Shown here piece by piece: positions 1-9,859 of a stretch of DNA of 64,000 nt. The notes under the pieces were generated by a model. The model searched no databases. It worked only from the letters and a program-made list of their open reading frames with translations, and had not been told where the DNA came from. Position 1 is the first letter of the stretch; every line of letters starts with the position of its first letter. Location of the stretch: NCBI GenBank assembly GCA_963556495.2, contig OY747703.1, positions 56,824,796-56,888,795 on the forward strand. Direction: 5' to 3'. The DNA comes from Valencia hispanica (lineage: Eukaryota > Chordata > Actinopteri > Cyprinodontiformes > Valenciidae). A program made the translations under genes and the position numbers.

Positions 1-1100
1 CTAATGCCATCCAGATGAAGTGATTGACTAATCAGTTTCTGTTTAAGAACTTCTGGTCCAAAGACACCAACTTCTGTTTTGTCAGAATTTAAAAGCAAAA
101 AGTTTAGGGTCATCCATGTTTTTATGTCTTCCAGACATGCCTGTAATCTACCTAACTGACTGGGTTCATCAGGATTTATGGATAAATATAGTTGTGTATC
201 ATCTGCATAGCTGTGGAAATGTATCCCATGCTGTCCAATGATTCTACCAATTGGGAGCATATATTTAGTGAAAAGAATTGGTCCAAGCACAGAACCCTGT
301 GGAACTCCACAAGTAACCCTTGAGAATGAAGAAGATTTATCATTTAGATGAACAAACTGGAATCTATCAGACAAATATGATTTAAACCAGCCTAGTGCTG
401 TTCCTTTGATCCCTGCAACATGTTCAAGCTTTTCTAAGAGAATATTATGATCGACTGTGTCAAAAGCAGCACTGAGATCTAACAAAACCAGAACAGACAC
501 CAGTCCATTATCTGAGGCCATGAGAATATCATTAGTAACCTTCACCAGTGCTGTTTCAGTGCTATGATGAGCTCTAAAACCTGACTGAAACTCTTCAAAC
601 AGCTCGTTATTGTTTAAATGCTCACAGACTTGATTAGCAACAATTTTCTCAAGGACTTTGGATAAGAAAGGAAGGTTAGATATAGGTCTGTAATTCACCA
701 AGTCATCTTGATCAAGGGAAGGTTTCTTGAGTAAAGGTTTAATTACAGCTATTTTAAATTCCTGTGGTACGTATCCGTTTACTAAGGATAGATTCATCAT
801 ATCCAAAATGGGGCCAGGAACCAAATGGAACACTTCTTTAAATAATTTGGTTGGGATTGGGTCCAACATACAAGTTGAAGGTTTAGATGAGGCTAATATT
901 TTTGATAATTCCGAAAGCTCGACTGAATCAAAACAGCCTAAGCACAACTGAGGATCTACAGTTCTTTCCGATGCTGCCTCATTTACTGAGGAAGAAGTAA
1001 TCATGTTTGGGAGGATGCCAATGATTTTATTTTTAATAGAATTAATTTTATTTACGAAGAATCCCATAAAATCATCACTGCTAAGAGCTGGGGGAACTCT
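1..1100 (-). pseudogene. L2 reverse transcriptase, long open frame, partial at the left edge
   Basis: Reading the complement from about 1100 down to base 1 gives one reading frame with no stop codon, roughly 360 codons. It is open at the window edge, so its end is not visible. It contains the RT fingers and palm in order: [19 protein letters not shown] (about 690-630), [14 protein letters not shown] (about 490-450), [14 protein letters not shown] (about 310-270) and the catalytic YADD at 198-209, followed by the GRLQACLEDIKTWM region. All palm aspartates are present. It is separated from the upstream endonuclease frame by a deletion of about 23 bases near 1085-1100, judged against the sister copy at 58249-58290. 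I call it a pseudogene only because of that upstream break; the RT domain itself looks undamaged. Confidence 0.85.
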
Positions 1101-2081
1101 GTGTAAGTTTGGCAACTGTACTAAAAAGAAACCTAGGATTGTTTTTATTCGCCTCTATTAATGATGAAAAATATGCTGTTCTAGCTTGTCGAAGGGTCTT
1201 TTTATACAGCAGTAGACTGTTATTCCAGGTTAAATAGGAATCCTCTAGGTGTGTAGAGCGCCATTTTCTCTCCAACTTCCTAGTATTCTGCTTTAAAATA
1301 TGCAACTCTGCGTTGAACCAAGGAGTAAGCCTCCTATGGCTAGCCACTTTCTTTTTTAAGGGGGCTACACTATCTAATGCCAAACGCAATGAGGACGTAA
1401 CGCTGTGAACCAGACCATCAATTTCTGAAGGGTTAGAGATGGAATTGCTGCCATCCACTGTGTTACTCTCTAAAGTAAATTCAAAAGTTATTAAGAAGTG
1501 GTCAGACAGGACCGGGTTATGTGGGTGGACTGTTATTTCCTCACACTCAATACCGTATGTCAGTACAAGGTCCAAAGTGTGTTTGCCCGAGTGGGTCAAT
1601 CCCTGTACTTTTTGAGTAAAGCCAATTGAGTCTAAAATAGCACTAAAGGCTGCATTTAGGCTATCACTTTCAGTATCCACATGAATATTAAAGTCCCCCA
1701 CTATAATAACCCTATCAGTATTTAATACTAAATCAGATAAAAATGTGAGATCTGATCCAAGAATTGAGAGTAAGGGCCTGGTGGACGATACAAAACCACA
1801 AACAAAAATGGTCTTAATGTTTTGCAACTTGGATGAGGAAAATTAAGGGTTAGATGTTCAAAAGAACTGTAGCTATCAATTGGTCTGGGACTAATTAGTA
1901 AATCAGAACGGAAAATGGCTGCAACTACTCCTCCTTGCCCAGTATTTCTAGGAATGTGAAAATTTAAATGACTGGAAGGAGTTGACTCATTTATACTGAC
2001 ATAATCCTCCTGCTGCAACCAGGTTTCTGTGAGACAAAGGAAATCAATGTGATTATCACAAATCAAGTCATTTACTAACAA
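1081..2081 (-). pseudogene. L2 APE-type endonuclease plus linker, frameshifted
   Basis: Two overlapping minus-strand frames (1728-2081 and 1081-1827) together cover an APE-like endonuclease. The first has the motif LCLTETWL near its start and [12 protein letters not shown] near its end. The second resumes at [10 protein letters not shown] and carries VIIVGDFNIHVD, HTLDLVLTYG and the SDHFLITFEF histidine motif, then a basic linker with RRLTPWFNAEL and an ARTAYFSSLI stretch. The switch between frames sits in a run of T (complement of about 1735-1745) and looks like a one-base deletion. The second frame then stops at 1081 because of the deletion described for the RT part. The endonuclease would nick target DNA for target-primed reverse transcription. 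Confidence 0.82.
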
Positions 2082-2125
2082 AGTCTTTGAGGAGAGAGAT
2101 CTTATGTTTAATAAATCACATTTAA

Positions 2126-4012
2126 TCTACATATAGATAACATCTTAGATCTTTTATCAACAGAATTTTTAAGTATTTTGAATTATATGGATTTTAGTCA
2201 ACATGTCACGCAGCCGACTCACAACAGAGGACACACCCTGGACTTGGTCATCACGTATGGCCTGTCCACCAGTGTGTCCTCTGTTGCTGACTTGGCTGTC
2301 TCTGACCACTACTGTGTGTTTTTTAATATCACCAGTTTTATCCAGAAGGAGACCTCTGTGAGAACTGTCAGGAAGCGCCATCTAACCCCTGAAGTGGCTG
2401 CAGGTTTTCTGGAAATTTTTGAAAAGAATCCTCCTATTGTTTTACCTGCCCCTGTGATTTTATTGTTAATAATTTTAACAGAAGGCTTCAATCCGCTCTT
2501 GACCTGCTGGCTCCATTTAAAGTTATAAACACACACTCAAAACCAACAACACCATGGAGAAACGAAGACCTTAAGAGATTAAAAAGGAGCTGCAGGGTGG
2601 CAGAGAGAAAATGGAGGAAAAATAAAATCACAATAAATCATCAAATGTACATCGAACGTCTCAAATCATATAACAATGCAGTAAGAAATTCCAGAAACGC
2701 ATACTTTTCCAGAATCATCTCACAACATAAAAATAATCCCAAAATTCTGTTTTCCACTATAGACAACATTTTTAACTTTACTGCTAATGCATATCAGAAA
2801 ACCCCCTCGCTCTTTGTGAGGAGTTTGCAGACCACTTCAGAGGGAAGGTAGACACCATCAGATGTAAGATTTTATCTTCTCAGTGTAACATGGTTTTAGA
2901 CAAATCTGAATGTGTGTCTTTACCAGAGGAAACGCTGGACAGTTTTGTCCTGGTAGAAGCTGGGACTCTTGATAAAGTTTTTTCCTCAGTGAGGCCCACC
3001 ACATGTGTTTTGGACCCGATTCCCACTTCCTTTTTAAGCAAATTTATGAATCTTTTAGAGATGAGATTTTAACCGTGATGAATTGCTCCCTTCAGACGGG
3101 GGTCTTTCCTGCCGCCTTTAAAGGGGCGGTAGTGATGTCCCTGTTGAAGAAGAGCAATTTAGATTTTAATGATTTAAACAACTTCTGACCGGTATCTAAC
3201 TTACCATTTCTAAGCAAAGTTTTAGAAAAGCTTGTTTTAATTTAACTTAATTTTATCCTAGAGAAATTTCAGTCTGGTTTTAGGGTGAACCACAGCACAG
3301 AGACGGCTCTTTTAAATATTTTAAATGATTTTAGATTAAACTATGATGCTCAGAAGGTGACAGTGTTGGTTCTACTGGATCTAAGCGCTGCCTTTGATAC
3401 AGTAGACCACACTATTCTTTTAACCTGTTTAAAACAGATCGGCCTCTCTGGTGCTGTTCATAAATGGTTTACATCCTATCTCACAGACAGGACTTTTATG
3501 GTAAGTTTAGATACCTGCTCCTCTAGGGTCCACAGGATTACATGTGGTGTGCCACAGGGTTCAATTTTAGGCCCTAGTGAAGAACTTGGGTGTGATTTTT
3601 GACTCTGAGCTGACTTTTATTCCTCACATAAAAAATATTACTAAAATAGGTTTTTATCACTTAAAGATCTGCTGTTACTATACCAACCCCCACCAGACCA
3701 CTCAGGTCCTCTAATTCCAGTCTACTCAACATCCCTAGAATCAAAACCAAACATGAAGCAGCAGCTTTCAGTTTCTATGCTCCTCTAATCTGGAACAAAC
3801 TTCCAGAAAACTGCAAAGCTGCTGAAACACTGAGTTCTTTTAAATCACAACTAAACACGTATCTGTTTGCATTTGAGTTGCATTTGAGTAATGCTTTGTT
3901 GTATTATGTTTTGTTTGTTTCCTGTTGTTTAATGCCTTGAAGTATCTGTGTGTGCTCCTTCCTTTATTGCTGTTTTTACTTTATATGCTTTGTGTTTTAA
4001 TGCTGTTTTTGC
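2126..4012 (+). mobile_element. L2-type LINE (family B), degenerate and internally deleted
   Basis: A second L2 family in + orientation lies head-to-head with family A. Endonuclease remnants at 2178-2330 carry the motifs THNRGHTLDLVITYG and SDHYCVFFNI. A basic linker follows at 2597-2850, then RT fragments at 2890-3600, including [17 protein letters not shown] and CGVPQGSILGP. Immediately after that last motif the frame jumps to a segment matching the post-palm LGV-FDSEL region, so the YADD palm has been deleted at about 3575. The C-terminal tail (about 3716-3870) encodes the IKTKHEAAAFSFYAPLIWN motif. Several frameshifts and stops make it non-functional. Minus-strand copies of the same family lie at 4013-4182, 9860-11266 and 11621-11819. 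Confidence 0.85.
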
Positions 4013-4182
4013 AAGGCAAGGCAATTTTATTTGTATAGCATACTTTCAACAACAAGGTAATTCAAGCTGCTTTACATGATTAGGGGGTAAAATAAAAATA
4101 GCAGTAAAACACAGACAAAGCATATAAAGTAAAAACAGCAATAAAGCAAGAAGCACACACAAAACATGATACATCAAAATAT
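4013..4182 (-). mobile_element. L2 family B 3' tail, inverted, abutting the + copy
   Basis: The stretch starts with the (GCAAG) microsatellite that is the 3' terminus of family B read on the minus strand, then the block GTATAGCATACTTTCAACAA. The segment 4095-4155 is the reverse complement of 3950-4010, so the + copy and this minus copy meet tail to tail and form an inverted repeat with arms of about 55 bp and a loop of about 85 bp. Equivalent tails are at 9860-9902, 10418-10560, 11621-11700 and 59780-59826. Confidence 0.75.
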
Positions 4183-4546
4183 TGAAATCTTGTCTTTTCA
4201 GCTGCACAAAACGCACCCAGGAATGGAACGTGGCTCCATTTTTGTTTTTTGTGGAAATTTGTGGACTCGATGTTCTGACAGCCTGCTGTTTGTACAGCCC
4301 CCACAAACACAATAATTTACCATTTTTAAGACAAATGCACCCAGTACAAAACCAGAGAACACGCTGACTCTCGATAACGCCACCACTCTACCCAATAACC
4401 ACCTACTTGCACACTGAGCTGAGGCAGCGCGTTTCATATGACTCCGTTTGCTTACGTCACACGTCCAGATAATGAAACCTTTTTACTAAAATTTGTGGAG
4501 TTATGTACTTTAGACACCTGCAATATGCTCTTTAAATAACTGGAGT
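4183..4546 (-). repeat. Dispersed repeat carrying a decayed THAP zinc-finger exon (copy 1)
   Basis: This is homologous over its length to 17821-18235. On the minus strand, about 4330-4200, it encodes MVNYCVCGGCTNSRLSEHR followed by VHKFPQK, the start of a THAP (C2CH) DNA-binding domain. After about 40 residues the frame breaks and continues as WSHVPFLGAFCAAEKTRFQ in another frame. The C-terminal CxxH of the domain is missing here but present in copy 2. THAP domains occur in P-element and Kolobok-type transposases and in host proteins; which source applies here cannot be told from the fragment. The upstream part (4380-4480) includes a conserved block with the word CTTACGTCACA. Confidence 0.6.
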
Positions 4547-4760
4547 TGTTTTGATATTTTGACAGCCTAGTTTCCCAGCTGTACTTGAATCTAACATGGG
4601 AAATGCAGCTACTGGGAAAATCCCTTCTCATCAACGGGGATTCCTCCTACTTGCGGTTTATCCAGAATAAGGAGTTTGGGCTGACTGGATGCTACTGGTA
4701 GCCATGTTGGACATCAGCTGGTTTTTCTCTAGTATCAGTGATGTTTCCATTCAGCTTGAC
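4530..4760. repeat. Dispersed unclassified repeat, shared with 13505-13720
   Basis: About 210 bases align with 13516-13715. Shared blocks include GGAGTTGTTTTGATATTT, CCAGCTGTACTTGAATC, GGGAAAATCCCTTCTCA, TGGATGCTACTGGTAGCC and TCTAGTATCAGTGATGTTTC. No coding potential or terminal inverted repeats were recognised. Its 5' end overlaps the end of the THAP repeat. Confidence 0.65.
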
Positions 4761-5889
4761 ATTGTTTCAGGTGAATCATCAGACAGACAAAAATATAAAG
4801 TTATGGTCAAATACTGGTATTTTAAAGACTAAAATTAAACAAATTAAACAAATAAAAAACATAATTACAAAATCAATTTTAAGCAGAACAAAGACTTTTC
4901 TAAGTTAATGTTTTAAAGTATAATACCAATACTTACAGTAAGTAATGAATAACAATATCTTAGAACAAGGTCAAATAGCACTTCCAGTGACAATTCATGG
5001 TGTTTACTATATTCACTTTACATCAAAATGCAACAAAAAAGCTCAACAGACAGAAGATTACATTAGAAAACCAAAGCTTGTTTAGAAACAGGAGTTCTCT
5101 TTTAACAAACTGTAGGTGTGCGTCTGTGTCTGCTGTATTTGTGGTTGAAATATGTTTGCTCTTCATTCATTGGAATTTTACTTAAGTAAGAGTAGCGATA
5201 CTTCATTATAATAATGCTCAAGTAAAAGTAAAAATCACGGCACGGCAAAACTACTCTTTTTTTTTTTTTTCAAAAAAGTTACTCAAGTAAATGTAACTAG
5301 TTACTACCCACCTCTACATGCTGCTAAGCTCCATGGGAAATAAGGTAAACAGTCCATCCCCAGCTACCGCCACAATATGTTACTGTCGCTGACTAACATC
5401 ACCTGTGAATTTATAGCTAATGTCAGGTGAGAAAATGTCAGGTGAAGTAAGCCGGTTAAATATGGTACCACGCTGACTTATTATTGGTATGGTATACATT
5501 TATTTGAGCAGAGACATTCACAACAACAGTTTGACCAAGACAAAGTAAGGACCAAATTGCCCCTTGGGGATAATAAAGAATCAATCAATCAATCAATCAG
5601 ATGGTTGGTGCCAGGTTATAGCATGAATGCTAATTTCCACCTGCAGTTTCTGGGCATGTTGATGAGTTTATATTAGCAGTTGTATATACGGACAGTTTGT
5701 ATAATTTGCTGTCAGTGAAAAAATGCTTCAATATAATGATGCTACTTTAAAAAATGTATCTCAGAAAAAACAAAAACAAAACAATCAAACATTTTACATC
5801 AAGGGTGTTCCACACCAGGTGAGTGCAGGTTTACATTTAGGAACACTGCACTGTCCTCTAAAAGAAGAGCACTAGACAAGTTGTTTTTT
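4761..5889. other. Non-genic stretch with two repeat fragments
   Basis: This is AT-rich sequence without a credible gene. About 5160-5318 holds the end of a common teleost DNA-transposon-like repeat, with the terminus AGTTACTACCCACCTCT and a long T run at 5259-5272. About 5480-5600 looks like a LINE 3' end, with GGGATAATAAAGAATCAATC followed by a short (TCAA)n tail. The remainder is unassigned. Confidence 0.45.
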
Positions 5890-6918
5890 CTGAAGTCAGT
5901 GAAACAAAATTTCTCAAAGGAGCAGCACCATGAATGATTTTAAAGAGTTGTGGAAGACATCCTGCCTTGTTCCAGAACCAAAGAGAACTCACCCATCAGT
6001 CATCAATGACTATAGACCCGTTGCCCTGACATCCCACATCATGAAGGTCCTGGAGAGACTCCTGTTGGCACCCCTGAGTAAGCAAACAAGAACGTATCAG
6101 GACCCACTGCCGTTTGCTTATCGCTGTGGAGTTGGACTTGAAGATGCCATCATCCACCTGCTTCAACCAACCCACTGTCATCTGGACAAAGCAGGCAGCA
6201 CTGTGAGGATCATGTTCTTTGATTTCTCCAGTGCATTTAACACAATTCAGCCTGATTTGCTTTGTCAGAAACTCCTGAAGACACAGGTGGAGCCCTCAAC
6301 AATCGCCTGGATCAATGACTACCTGACCAACAGACCACAATTTGTGAGACTGAAGAATTGTGTGTCAAACCAAATTGTTCACCTTGACAACAGACTGGAC
6401 TGGAGACTGAACAGTGAAACCGTCTACAAGAAGGGACAGAGCAGACTGTACTTCTGGAGGAAGCTTAAGTCCTTCAAGGTTTGCAGCAAGATGCTGGAGA
6501 TCTTCTACAAGTCTGTTGTGGAGAGTGTAATCTCTTCAGCCGTCATCTGTTGGGGTAGCAGCATCAGAGCCAGGGACTTACAAACGCTAAACAACCTGAT
6601 AAAGAAGGTTCTGGTTCTGTTCTGGGGACGACTGTGGAACATCTGGAGATGATGATGCAAAGAAGGATTCTTCATAAAATCGAAAAAATTATGAACAACC
6701 CTGAGCATCCTCTTCATGAGAGTATTATCCAACAACAGAGCGTCTTCAGTCGGAGGCTTCTTGAGTTTCACTGCATCACATACTGCTACAGGAAATCTTT
6801 CCTGCCCACAGCCATCATCATCTACAACAACTTCTTGTAGAATTGATTGTATGAACTACAAAAACACTTCATTTCCCTCTGGGATCAATAAAGTATTTTT
6901 GAATTGAATTGAATTTGA
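5890..6918 (+). mobile_element. CR1/Rex1-like LINE (family C), copy 1, RT palm deleted
   Basis: A long frame at 5930-6652 encodes RT fingers (VINDYRPVALTSHIMKVLERL) and FFDFSSAFNTIQPDLL, then runs directly into HLDNRLDWR and the C-terminal thumb region KKGQSRLYFWRKLKSF and VVESVISSAVICWGS. Comparison with 36804-37600 shows that about 340 bases, including the catalytic palm, have been lost between 6360 and 6382. The C-terminus continues at 6634-6840 in another frame. The 3' end at 6880-6918 is the terminal tandem repeat GGGATCAATAAAGTATTTTT followed by (GAATT)n. The clade is uncertain within the jockey superfamily. It is not functional. Confidence 0.82.
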
Positions 6919-8395
6919 ATTAAGTTGTTTGGGCTCAAGCGCATAACTACAATAAGATAGGACTTGTAAGGAATACATTTTAGTCAGAATTAATAATTAA
7001 TGTAAAGAAATGTCAGATGTGTAAGTAATTTGAATTTAGTTTGTTTCAGTAGGAGCTACTAATTAAACTTAAAAACACAATTGCAATGAAAAAGGACATG
7101 AAACAGCTCAGTTTAATCAGAATTAACAAGTAATGTTGACAAATTACACTCCGAGAGAACAGTTGATCCAATTATAGAAATTTCTTTAATTGGTTGAATT
7201 AAGTTCATCCAAGTTAGTTTATTATATCATCTAGGTGAAAAAAAATTTTTTTTGGAAGTGGAATCAAAATCTTCCTTATCTGTTGGGTCTAGCCAATCAG
7301 TGGCAAGGAAAATAAATGGCCCCTCTGGATTGGCTGCTTTGTAAACACAACAGGTCAAGTTGCATTGCTCTTGGGTATTTCAGCCTCCCAAGCTGTATTT
7401 TATTTAAATATTTTTATTAGCGCTACTGAAAAACAGGCGAATTGGTAAGTTTTCGTAGTTACATTCCACAGAACGAGCAGTTAATATTTAAGCATAAATA
7501 GGGAGGGGTCTACTGTATATATTAATTGAAAAACTATTTACCCAAATAATTTTAACTATTAGCAGCAATAACTAAAACTCAACAAAGTTGTTTAAATCAT
7601 CCGGTGAACCATAAGAAAGGCCTGATATGCACAGAGATGATGAACGTTTTGCAGACAGACAGACCTGCAGAGATAAAACGGGAGATAACTGAATGGAGGG
7701 CGTGTTTGCACCGTCAGGAGTCCATCTGTACGACTTCACCGTGCACCAACACCACAGCTCCGGGGACAATGGAGCATTGTGTTAAAGACATTTAATCCAG
7801 TCCTACACTGTAACACTGATAGTTAGCAATCCCAGAAAAGTGATGTCACCACAGCTGCTTGCAGAAACTAAAACAAAGACAAACCTTTTAGGACAAGAAA
7901 ACCTGAAACTAGATTAAAGCCAGAGGGACATTTAAAACTTAAAAGATACTAAATGCATCCCACACAAACACACACCGATTACTCAGCTAAGTTTGCTACA
8001 AAATACAAAAAATAAAAAACCCACCTCGATCAAAGTTCAAAATTGTTTTTTTTCTGCTTTCAGCATCAAAGCTGAAGGCTAAGGTTTAATTTGAGATTAC
8101 ACATTTTTAGACCAAGTCGGTTGATAGCCTGCAGTAAGAGCATAAAGTTTATATTTGAAGCACATTTCACTATAAATCATTTCATCTTCTTAAAACAAAA
8201 GCCCCAACTGATTCTCCACCATTTGCTGCTGGAACTGGAGGAGTGCTGAACTCTTTTTAAGGATATATGTATGGTTAAAAATGGACATGTGAACCAAATA
8301 TGTATAGCTTCAAAGAACCATAATATGATCCTGATTTTCGTGTTTTTTTCCCCCCTTGATTCTTTATTTGACTGAGGATCTACACCAGGGGTCTG
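6919..8395. other. Unassigned intergenic stretch
   Basis: There is no convincing gene here. Short frames around 7572-7795 are in conflict on both strands and have no recognisable domain. The region 7270-7540 may be an old DNA-transposon fragment, but no terminal repeat pair was found. It is generally AT-rich with A/T runs. Confidence 0.4.
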
Positions 8396-8651
8396 GAACC
8401 TGTGGCTCTCTGGCCCCTCCAATGTGGCTCCTTTAAAACCAAAGAGAACATGTTTTACTATTGGAAGGCCAACCATTGATATTAGGCTTTTAAAAGTTTT
8501 TACCTTGTGCTTTCTATTTTTAAGTGGGCTACACATCTTTCTTGATTTTCCATATTTATGGAAAAAGGTCACTCAGCTGGACTAAGCTGCTGGACTCTAC
8601 AAGTTGCTGTTTTCTTTGCTTTGTAAAATTGGAAAGGTTGCTGACCCCCTG
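8396..8651. mobile_element. Short non-autonomous hAT element
   Basis: The ends are CAGGGGTCTGGAACC and, at the other side, GGTTGCTGACCCCCTG, an imperfect terminal inverted repeat of the CAGGGGT type used by many hAT elements in fish. The eight bases before (ATCTACAC, 8388-8395) and after (ATCTAGAT, 8652-8659) match at six of eight positions, consistent with an aged 8-bp target duplication. At 256 bp it has no coding capacity. Confidence 0.65.
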
Positions 8652-8881
8652 ATCTAGATCAAGCTGTCCGTGACCTGCTTGTTTATCTGTTTAGTGTTAG
8701 TCAGATATGTCAACAGGCACAAACGTTCACATCATTAAAATTGAATTCCTTCTGCAGTATCCTCCAGTGGGAGTCGATCTGGAGCGAGCTGTTCGTGATG
8801 AGGTTGTTTTCCCCTTCGCTGTCGCTGACAGACAATAAACGGGCAACATCAGTCTCCCAAAGACGACGGCTTATTGGTTAT

Positions 8882-9350
8882 CAGAGGTGGGACCAAGTCC
8901 TTGTTTTGCAAGTCTCGAGTCGTTATCCTCAAGTCCAGAGTCAAGTTTCAAGTCAAGTCCCAAGTCTGGAGCTTCAAATTTCAAGTCATTTCGAGTCATA
9001 AAAAAAAAAAAACGTTGCAATTATATGTACAGTGTAAATCATAAATCATGTGTTCCTTTTAAAATTTGTGTTAATTTCAACACCTGATAAAACAAGTGCA
9101 ACTGATCTTGGAAAATGTAAAGAAAGTAGTTCTTAACTTTTCTTGCACCTCGTGTTGTACACTTTAATCAAACTTAGCTAATAAAAATAGTCTTCCTTTA
9201 AACTATAAGTTCACAGATTCACGGTTAATGTTTAAAGAGATTTTACAAAACAGTACGGGTGATGTCATTTTGAAGATTATATTTAGATTTTTAAGAGTCA
9301 CAGGTATTTACTTAAGAACATAGGCATTAAAACTATTCCGGTCCTCACAC
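8882..9350. repeat. hAT-like repeat fragment with AAGTC-rich body
   Basis: It begins CAGAGGTGGGACCAAGTC and continues with repeated AAGTC, CAAGTCC and TCAAGT words, typical of a widespread teleost non-autonomous DNA element. No matching right terminus was found, so the end is approximate. A run of A lies at 9000-9013. The following 9340-9430 has a (GAAGAA)n stretch. Confidence 0.5.
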
Positions 9351-9689
9351 CAATCCAGAAGGTGGCGGTAGTGCGCCTCAAGTTGTTTGGCAACCACCAT
9401 AAAATCAGAAGAAGAAGAAGAAGAAGGGTGCTGTGTTATTTGAAGGCTAATATGAGCACGCTAATGGAAACTGCAAAACATTTTCAGCAGCAGATTATGT
9501 TGGATTGTGGAGATCAGACCCGTCATGGACGAAGTATTTTATTGGAGGATAATAATTTAACAATTTTTGTTTGAGGTGGCTCGGTTCTGTCTGTTGCCTC
9601 TTTTCCACTAGGGCCGGCTCGGTCCGGGCCGTGTAGCGTCAGCCCGGTCCAGAACGGCCTGGTTGTGTTTCCATTGCCATCTCAGGAAC

Positions 9690-9859
9690 ACGTACCGAGA
9701 GAGGAGTTGTGGCATCGCGTGAGACGGTCTGGAGTGGCAGAGAAGTATGGTAGAGTGGTGCAGGACATGTATGAGAGCTGTGAGACAGCAGTGAGGTGTG
9801 CTGTAGGAGTGACATAGGTGTTCAAGGTGGAGGTGGGACTGCATCAAGGATCGGCTCTA
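9690..9859 (+). mobile_element. RTE-clade LINE, RT fragment left of a nested insertion
   Basis: The + strand translates to an RTE-type RT segment: EELWHRVRRSGVAEKYG, then VVQDMYESCETAVRCAVGV, a stop, and FKVEVGLHQGSAL. The next expected residues, SPFLFALVMDRL, are found 1.4 kb away at 11272. The element was therefore split by an insertion. The direct repeat CTCTA at 9855-9859 and 11267-11271 is the likely target duplication of that insertion. Confidence 0.78.

Larger units (their letters stand above)
1..2125 (-). mobile_element. L2-type LINE retrotransposon (family A), 5' and RT parts, running off the left edge
   Basis: A non-LTR retrotransposon read on the minus strand. From its 5' side (high coordinates) it encodes an APE-type endonuclease (about 2081 to 1450), a linker, and a reverse transcriptase (about 1100 to 1) that leaves the window. 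The same family occurs at 58240-59965 (+), 62828-64000 (-), 50150-50968 (+) and 23220-23665 (+). The clade call rests on the RT motifs [22 protein letters not shown] and YADD, and on the LVHAFVTSRLDYCNSLLSG motif seen in the 62.8-64 kb copy, which is typical of fish L2 elements. Two small deletions break the frame. The 5' boundary at about 2125 is inferred from where a different LINE begins on the other strand. Confidence 0.88.
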
